Notes under the pieces: model-generated
Seen by the model: only the letters and a program-made list of their open reading frames with translations
Database searches by the model: none
What the model was told of the DNA's origin: nothing
NCBI GenBank assembly: GCA_938038645.1
Contig: CALHTA010000033.1
Coordinates: forward strand, 1-9,034
From: an uncultured Thiotrichaceae bacterium
GTDB lineage: Bacteria; Pseudomonadota; Gammaproteobacteria; Thiotrichales; Thiotrichaceae
Direction: 5' to 3'
Length of the DNA stretch: 9,034 nt
Part shown: positions 4,364 to 9,034 of the stretch, piece after piece
How positions within the stretch are numbered: the first letter of the stretch is position 1
Layout: each line of letters opens with the position of its first letter
Made by a program: the position numbers and the translations under genes

Positions 4364-6847
4364 GTGGCTCACAATTCAATAATAATACAAAAACCACAAA
4401 TTGCTGGCCTAGCCAAAATTGCCCAAGACAATTCGCTTTCTATAGAAAGTATGCTCTTGGCAACTTCCATTCGAGCGCTAAGCTTCATAAATAATTCAAT
4501 GAAGATTGATGTCGGTTATCTCTCAAACTTGCTTAAATACGGTCCAGGTCCTAACGAAACCTCATTCTCCTCAATCAATGAAACCGCAGCTGTAAATATT
4601 TCGCTTGCAAAAGATATGACTTGGATGAATTTAATCGTTATTTGTGAGGCTGAATTAAAAAAAGTAGATAGAAAAGCGAGTGCAGCCAAGCAAATTAATG
4701 AGGCAAATAACAATCAAATTACCCTTTTTCAAACGGCCTTTGAAATCGCGGAAAACACTCGCAATGAAACATCAGTGCCTAAGTTTTATCAACAGTACGC
4801 TGAGCAGTTTGGTGTCGATTTTCCGTTACTTGTGAGCTGTAATAAAAGTGAGTCGAAACAGATCGATCTAATAGATTTTTACTATAATCCTGACTACTAC
4901 GACTTACAAAGAATGACTAGGTTTGCAGAGTATTTCTTAGGAGCGATCGATTCATTGCTTGATGATTGTTCTGCCCAATTCCTTAAAAAGAGTTTGCTAT
5001 CCAGTGCTGAAGTCGAGGAACTCGTGCAGATTGGCAGTGGCGAGATCATTAAACTAAAAGAAGAGTCTGCGCTTAATGTGATCAATAGAAGTATTGGACA
5101 TAACTCGAATAAAACCTTATTAGAAGACCAATATAAATCAATGTCAGGGCTTGAAGTTATATCCCGAGTGAATGACCTGATTGAACAGCTAAAACTAAAA
5201 TCGTTTCATCAAAAAGTGGTAGCAGTATCACTCCCTCGAGGTAATGATTGGATCTGTAGTCTAGTTGCGATAATGGGTGAAGGTGCTATTTATTTACCAA
5301 TCGATATCACCGTTCCGCCTGCAAGGATCAGTACAATATTGTCGGAAGCAAAAGCGGAGGCAGTGATTTGTGCTGAAGATCAAGCAGGTTTACTTGCTGA
5401 CATCACGTCTGGTACAGACATAGCGCTTTTAGTGACGCCCGATTATAGTGAGAAAGCGCGAAAGCTAACAGTAAACGCTGGCTGGGACGATAAAGCATAT
5501 GTGCTGTTTACTTCTGGCTCTACAGGTGTTCCTAAAGGCGCACTACTAGAACACTCAGGAATGGCGAATCACCTAATGTCAAAAGTGGTCGATTTGGATT
5601 TAACCTCCAACGATGTCATGGCCCAAACTGCTCCGGTGACTTTTGATATTTCCGTATGGCAAGCTTTAATTGGTTTGTATTGTGGAGCCAAAACGGTCGT
5701 TTATTCAAAATATCAACAGCTATCGATAGCCAGTTTCTTTGATCAAATTAATAAAGATAAAGTTACGGTACTAGAAGTGGTGCCTTCGTATTTTTCGCTG
5801 GTGCTTGACTACCTGAGTCAAAATACAATACCGCTAACGTTCTTAAGGATGATGGTATTAACGGGTGAGCCATTAAAGCATGAGCAAGTTAAACGTTGGT
5901 TCGGGCTTTATCCAGAGATTGAGATAGTCAATGCTTATGGGCCAACGGAGTGTAGTGATGATATTACGCACCACCGTTTTCAAGTGCCACCTGAGAATAA
6001 TATTGTTCCAATCGGTAAGCCAATTTGTAATATGCGGATACACATCCTTGATCAAAATGATGATTATGTACCGTACGGAACCTTAGGCGATATCTGTGTC
6101 TCAGGGATTGGGGTTGGTTTAGGTTATATCAACTCAGATGAAAAAACGACACAAGCATTTGACTTCAACCATGAGTTAGCTCAGTGGTCGACAGGTAGGC
6201 TTTATAGAACAGGTGATATTGGCCGTTGGGGTGCGAACGGTGAACTGGAATATTTTGGTCGACATGAAGATCAGATCAAAATTAGAGGAATGCGGGTAGA
6301 ACTTGGAGAGATTGAAAATGCAATGCTTGAAGTGCCTGGCATAAAGGATGCCGCTGTTGTGTTTGAACCCATGACACAGACGCTCACTGGCTATTATATT
6401 GGAAAAGTTGAAAAGGATTTAATATTTGAGGCATTGGTTAAAATATTACCGTCATTTATGCTTCCAAAAAGTTTTATTGCTTGTGATTCCTTTCCCTTAA
6501 ACTCAGCAGGTAAAACAGACAAAAAACAATTAAGTAAAATAGCTGACGCTGGCATAGAAGAACCCAAACAATTAATTCCTTTGGAAACTGAGGCTGAAAG
6601 AAAAATCGCTAATATCTGGGCGACCTTGCTCAATATCGACGAGGAAACGATTGATAAATCCAGTAATTTCTTCAATCTTGGGGGAGACTCATTACTGGCG
6701 GCTGCCGCAGTGAGTCTGCTTGATGGGATCTGTACACTTAACGATTTTTATGATTATCAAAACCTTGGTGAATTGGCTGGCAAAGGCCAAAACAAAAACT
6801 CTCAGTCACGGGCCTCTTTACAGGAAACCGTTCCAATAGAAGCTTGA
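4364..6847 (+). CDS. NRPS-like protein: half condensation domain - adenylation domain (predicted diaminobutyrate) - carrier domain
   Basis: An 827-residue protein. Residues 1-220 match only the C-terminal lobe of a condensation domain (SLSIESMLLATSIRAL at the start, FYYNPDYYD, SLLSSAEVEEL at the end); the HHxxxDG lobe is absent. Residues about 250-730 are an adenylation domain: LPID (A2), VLFTSGSTGVPKGALL (A3), TFDIS (A4), NAYGPTE (A5), YRTGD (A7), GRHEDQIKIRGMRVELGEIE (A8), LPSFMLP (A9), and the catalytic Lys717 in SAGKTDK (A10). Aligned by hand to the GrsA pocket, the code is Asp428, Ile429, Trp432, Glu471, Val498, Thr500, Ala524, Asp532, Asp533, Lys717. This is close to the diaminobutyrate code DIWELTADDK. 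Residues about 740-808 are a carrier domain with NLGGDSL (Ser776), slightly short after helix 2. No thioesterase, reductase or epimerase domain follows. The protein would activate an amino acid with ATP and hold it as a thioester. The stop is TGA with an in-frame TAG next to it. Confidence 0.93.
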   Translation: MAHNSIIIQKPQIAGLAKIAQDNSLSIESMLLATSIRALSFINNSMKIDVGYLSNLLKYGPGPNETSFSSINETAAVNISLAKDMTWMNLIVICEAELKKVDRKASAAKQINEANNNQITLFQTAFEIAENTRNETSVPKFYQQYAEQFGVDFPLLVSCNKSESKQIDLIDFYYNPDYYDLQRMTRFAEYFLGAIDSLLDDCSAQFLKKSLLSSAEVEELVQIGSGEIIKLKEESALNVINRSIGHNSNKTLLEDQYKSMSGLEVISRVNDLIEQLKLKSFHQKVVAVSLPRGNDWICSLVAIMGEGAIYLPIDITVPPARISTILSEAKAEAVICAEDQAGLLADITSGTDIALLVTPDYSEKARKLTVNAGWDDKAYVLFTSGSTGVPKGALLEHSGMANHLMSKVVDLDLTSNDVMAQTAPVTFDISVWQALIGLYCGAKTVVYSKYQQLSIASFFDQINKDKVTVLEVVPSYFSLVLDYLSQNTIPLTFLRMMVLTGEPLKHEQVKRWFGLYPEIEIVNAYGPTECSDDITHHRFQVPPENNIVPIGKPICNMRIHILDQNDDYVPYGTLGDICVSGIGVGLGYINSDEKTTQAFDFNHELAQWSTGRLYRTGDIGRWGANGELEYFGRHEDQIKIRGMRVELGEIENAMLEVPGIKDAAVVFEPMTQTLTGYYIGKVEKDLIFEALVKILPSFMLPKSFIACDSFPLNSAGKTDKKQLSKIADAGIEEPKQLIPLETEAERKIANIWATLLNIDEETIDKSSNFFNLGGDSLLAAAAVSLLDGICTLNDFYDYQNLGELAGKGQNKNSQSRASLQETVPIEA

Positions 6848-6863
6848 TAGTTAGCGCCTAGAG

Positions 6864-6891
6864 GTAACACGCTTTTTAAAAGGTGTGTTAC
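6864..6891. terminator. Hairpin between convergent genes, probable bidirectional terminator
   Basis: GTAACACGC (6864-6872) pairs with GTGTGTTAC (6883-6891), nine base pairs with one G-U. The TTTTTAAAAG between them can extend the stem further. It sits in the 45-base gap between the NRPS stop (6845-6847) and the stop of the minus-strand epoxide hydrolase (6893-6895). No clear T-run follows on either strand, so it is not a classical intrinsic terminator, but position and symmetry fit a shared 3'-end structure. Confidence 0.55.
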
Positions 6892-6892
6892 T

Positions 6893-8053
6893 TCAGAAGT
6901 TGTTTGCTCGTAATGACCTTGCAAAGTCACGAATGTCATTGAGCAAAAGTTCTGGTTCTTCCATTGCTGCAAAATGCCCACCCCTAGGCATTTCGGTCCA
7001 ACGCTGAATATTATAAAGTCGCTCAACGTAAGTGCGAGGTGGCCAAGCCAGCATTTCAGCTGGAAATAGGGCGGCCGCTGTTGGCACTTCAACTCTTTCA
7101 TCTTTCTCAGATAACAAACGCCCACCTTCTTCGCGACGCCCATAATAAATCCAAGAGGCCGTGTTAAAAGTGCCGGTAACCAAATAAATCATAATATTTG
7201 TTAACAAGTCATCTTTGCTGTGTGAGCTTTCAATGTCATCGCCATCGGTATCAGACCAAGCGTTAAATTTTTCAATCAGCCAGGCAGCAACACCAACAGG
7301 ACTGTCCATCATGGCATAACTAAGGGTTTGTGGTTTAGTGGCTTGCTGGGTTCGGTATCCATCTTGCATGATTTGGTCTTGATCAAACTTGGCAGCCCAA
7401 GCCTCTTCTGCTTCACCCTGTGGCCCTGCAGGATGGCGCATAGTGAGAATGTTAATATGGATAGCTCGGCAAGCTGTGGCATGATCAAAACCCAACCAAC
7501 TGCAAATTGCTCCACCCCAATCTCCTCCCTGTGCTAGGTAGTTTTCGTATCCCAAAGTATCAGTCATCAACGTGTTGAATAGCCCGGCCATTTTACGTGG
7601 CCCAAAAGGGCGTGGCGGCTTTGCAGAAAAACCGAAGCCCGGAAGAGACGGTGCGATAACATCAAATGCATCCTCGACTTTACCGCCAAATCTCTCGGGG
7701 TGAGCTAGTGGTTCGATGAGCTCCTTAAACTCCATCACAGAACCAGGCCAACCATGTGAAATTAGTAGAGGCATTGGGTTTTCACCACTACCTTTTTCAT
7801 GAATAAAATGAAGGTCTAGGCCATCAACTTCAGCGATGTAATGGGGAAACTGATTGATCTCCGTTTCATGCTGTTTCCAGTTATATTCATCAAGCCAGTA
7901 GCGACAAAGCGCTTTCATATAATCTAGATTGCTTCCATACTCCCAGCCCCCATCAACCGGCATTTCATGCCATGGGAACTCTTCAATCCGGGTGCGAATG
8001 TGTTGAAGTGTTGCTTCTGGAACATCAAGCTTAAATGGGTGAATAAGACTCAT
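6893..8053 (-). CDS. Epoxide hydrolase, microsomal / juvenile-hormone type (EHN domain plus alpha/beta hydrolase)
   Basis: A complete 386-residue epoxide hydrolase. Residues about 1-110 are the N-terminal EHN domain (HPFKLDVPEATLQHIRTRI, then Trp-Tyr rich helices). The alpha/beta-hydrolase core follows with the oxyanion motif HGWPGS (100-105), APSLPGFGFS (134-143), and the nucleophile Asp178 in QGGDWGGAI. A ring-opening Tyr lies in WIYYGRRE (Tyr303 or Tyr304), a probable acid Glu333 in FPAEML, and His360 in GGHFAAMEEPE. All catalytic elements are intact and the length is normal. Enzymes of this family open epoxides to diols through an alkyl-enzyme ester, and no signal peptide is visible here. 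ATG 8053 is followed at once by the conserved N-terminus; only a weak GGA precedes it. It is convergent with the NRPS gene and divergent from the transporter gene. Its higher G+C and standard family look suggest an ordinary metabolic or detoxifying gene outside the biosynthetic unit. Confidence 0.93.
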   Translation of the reverse strand: MSLIHPFKLDVPEATLQHIRTRIEEFPWHEMPVDGGWEYGSNLDYMKALCRYWLDEYNWKQHETEINQFPHYIAEVDGLDLHFIHEKGSGENPMPLLISHGWPGSVMEFKELIEPLAHPERFGGKVEDAFDVIAPSLPGFGFSAKPPRPFGPRKMAGLFNTLMTDTLGYENYLAQGGDWGGAICSWLGFDHATACRAIHINILTMRHPAGPQGEAEEAWAAKFDQDQIMQDGYRTQQATKPQTLSYAMMDSPVGVAAWLIEKFNAWSDTDGDDIESSHSKDDLLTNIMIYLVTGTFNTASWIYYGRREEGGRLLSEKDERVEVPTAAALFPAEMLAWPPRTYVERLYNIQRWTEMPRGGHFAAMEEPELLLNDIRDFARSLRANNF

Positions 8054-8171
8054 GGTTTATCCGCTTTAGATGCATTAGATTGAATAGAATTTAACAGTAA
8101 AGTGGCATTATAAATAGCTTGTTTAGAGGGTTATCCCTTAACATGATTGCGAGCTGGTATGGGAGGGGATC
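8054..8171. promoter_or_regulatory. Divergent intergenic region between epoxide hydrolase and transporter genes
   Basis: 118 bases should hold promoters for both genes. Read on the minus strand, 8107-8112 is a perfect TATAAT, about 55 bases ahead of the epoxide hydrolase start, but no good -35 hexamer lies 16-18 bases further upstream. AGGG-TTAT-CCCT (8127-8138) is a short perfect inverted repeat close to where that -35 would lie, so it could be a regulator site; it is short enough to be chance. On the plus strand TTGAAT (8080-8085) has no well-spaced -10. Confidence 0.4.
8161..8168 (+). promoter_or_regulatory. Ribosome binding site of the EamA-type transporter
   Basis: GGGAGGGG ends three bases before ATG 8172. 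GGAGG within it (8162-8166) is five bases from the start. This purine-rich block fixes the start codon of the transporter gene. Confidence 0.65.
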
Positions 8172-9034
8172 ATGAAAATTACTTTATTTGAAAAAACTGA
8201 CCAAATCGATCGCCCTTTGTTAGCCATAGCTCTGGTCTTGCTCGGTGCTTTTGTATTAGCAGCGCAGGATTCTTTTATCAAGCTAATGTCAGTGGAAACG
8301 TCGTTTTGGCAGTTTCAGACTTTACGTTCTTTTAGCAACCTCTGTTTACTTTTGCTGTTGGCTACACTATCCGGCGGGTTAAGCATACTGATACCCATCA
8401 GCAAAAAAGCGGTTTACCTCAGAGCGCTATTTTTAACGGTATGTATGTTCTTCTTCTTTGGTGGAGCCCCATATTTATCGGTCGCCCAAATGGCTGCTGG
8501 GCTGTATACCTATCCTGTTTTTGTTTCTTTGCTTGCTGGGCCAGTGCTTGGAGAGGCGGTTGGTCGTTGGAGAATAGGTTCGATCCTAATAGGAATTACA
8601 GGGGCATTATTCATGTTAAGCCCTTGGGAGGAGTCTTTCTCCCCAGTGCAAATTATGCCTATTGTTGCGGGTTTTTTTTATGGCTGTAACATTTTAATCG
8701 TCAGGCGTTTTTGCCGGGGTGAAAGCACTTTGGCACTAGCTTGGGCTGTTGGCATCGTCTTCATTTGTTGTGGGCTGATAGGCGCTGTTGTTTTAACGCT
8801 ATTTCCATTGTCAAATGAGCTTCAACATTCAATGCCATTTGTTGCCATTGGCTGGCCACCACTGCTTTGGACGATTGCTGGTTTTGCAGTATTAATGTCG
8901 CTGCTTAACCTTACGGGTAATATCTGCATCACTCGCGCATATCAGACAGCCGACGCTAGCTTATTGGCACCGCTGGATTTTACCTATCTCTTGTTTGCGG
9001 CACTTTGGGGAAAGTTAATATTTGAACAATGGCC
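8172..9034 (+). CDS. EamA / drug-metabolite transporter (DMT) family membrane protein, 3' end outside window
   Basis: The frame is open from ATG 8172 to the last base: 287 residues and still no stop, so the protein is cut by the window end; most DMT proteins are about 290-310 residues. Hydrophobic segments fall near residues 14-36, 52-76, 82-101, 103-125, 134-150, 158-178, 186-211, 228-250 and 262-280, consistent with the ten-helix EamA fold made of two repeated halves. Typical family signs are QDSFIKLMS in helix 1, the FQTLRSF segment, LYTYPVFVSLLAGPVLGE around residues 111-128, and the repeat-2 counterpart ITRAYQTADASLLAPLDFTYLLFAALWG. It would lie in the inner membrane and export or import a small metabolite, which cannot be predicted. 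It is divergent from the epoxide hydrolase. A link to the NRPS-like locus, for example as an exporter, is possible but not shown by the arrangement. Confidence 0.88.
   Translation, partial: MKITLFEKTDQIDRPLLAIALVLLGAFVLAAQDSFIKLMSVETSFWQFQTLRSFSNLCLLLLLATLSGGLSILIPISKKAVYLRALFLTVCMFFFFGGAPYLSVAQMAAGLYTYPVFVSLLAGPVLGEAVGRWRIGSILIGITGALFMLSPWEESFSPVQIMPIVAGFFYGCNILIVRRFCRGESTLALAWAVGIVFICCGLIGAVVLTLFPLSNELQHSMPFVAIGWPPLLWTIAGFAVLMSLLNLTGNICITRAYQTADASLLAPLDFTYLLFAALWGKLIFEQW

Noticed and set aside
6802..7143. 113-codon minus-strand reading frame
   Set aside because: It overlaps the epoxide hydrolase in another frame and crosses the terminator hairpin, with no family resemblance.
8441..8689. 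82-codon plus-strand reading frame
   Set aside because: It lies in a different frame inside the transporter gene, which has a strong ribosome site and clear membrane segments.
1..9034. Insertion sequence, phage, toxin-antitoxin, CRISPR or tRNA features
   Set aside because: No transposase, terminal inverted repeats, repeat-spacer array or cloverleaf pattern was seen on reading both strands.

Overview
The window looks like about 9 kb of a Gram-negative bacterial chromosome, most likely a marine-type gammaproteobacterium. This is inferred from moderate G+C, the gene style and the family mix; no marker gene fixes the taxon. Coding density is high. No rRNA, tRNA, CRISPR array, transposase or phage gene was seen.

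Layout. (1) Left flank, + strand: the 3' end of a zinc-type (MDR superfamily) quinone oxidoreductase/alcohol dehydrogenase (2-406), then a complete HAD phosphatase (449-1156). (2) A central divergent biosynthetic locus (1153-6847). Leftward are two nearly contiguous genes: a carrier protein fused to an alpha/beta-hydrolase-fold domain (1980-3149) and a second alpha/beta hydrolase (1153-1977). Rightward, after a 240-base intergenic region, are a ketoacyl-ACP-synthase-III-like protein (3390-4298) and an NRPS-like protein (4364-6847). (3) Right flank: an epoxide hydrolase on the minus strand (6893-8053), convergent with the NRPS across a hairpin, and divergent from it an EamA/DMT-family membrane transporter (8172 to the window end, incomplete).

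The central locus is the interesting part. The NRPS-like protein begins with only the C-terminal lobe of a condensation domain, with no HHxxxDG half. An intact adenylation domain and a carrier domain follow. The ten specificity residues read by hand (D-I-W-E-V-T-A-D-D-K) match the remembered signature for L-2,4-diaminobutyrate at nine of ten positions. The KAS-III-like neighbour keeps a Cys but has altered His/Asn positions, as expected of an acyl-transferring or otherwise divergent thiolase-fold enzyme. The two leftward hydrolases resemble the paired 'exosortase A system-associated' hydrolases 1 and 2. One has Cys at the nucleophile elbow; the other has Arg there and is fused to a carrier protein.

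A working model, which is inference: diaminobutyrate is activated and loaded on the NRPS carrier, joined to an acyl or carrier-bound partner by the KAS-III-like protein instead of a normal condensation domain, and released or edited by the unusual hydrolase pair. No thioesterase, reductase, phosphopantetheinyl transferase, MbtH or diaminobutyrate aminotransferase gene is in the window, so these would have to come from elsewhere. The flanking genes look like ordinary metabolism and are not clearly part of the system.
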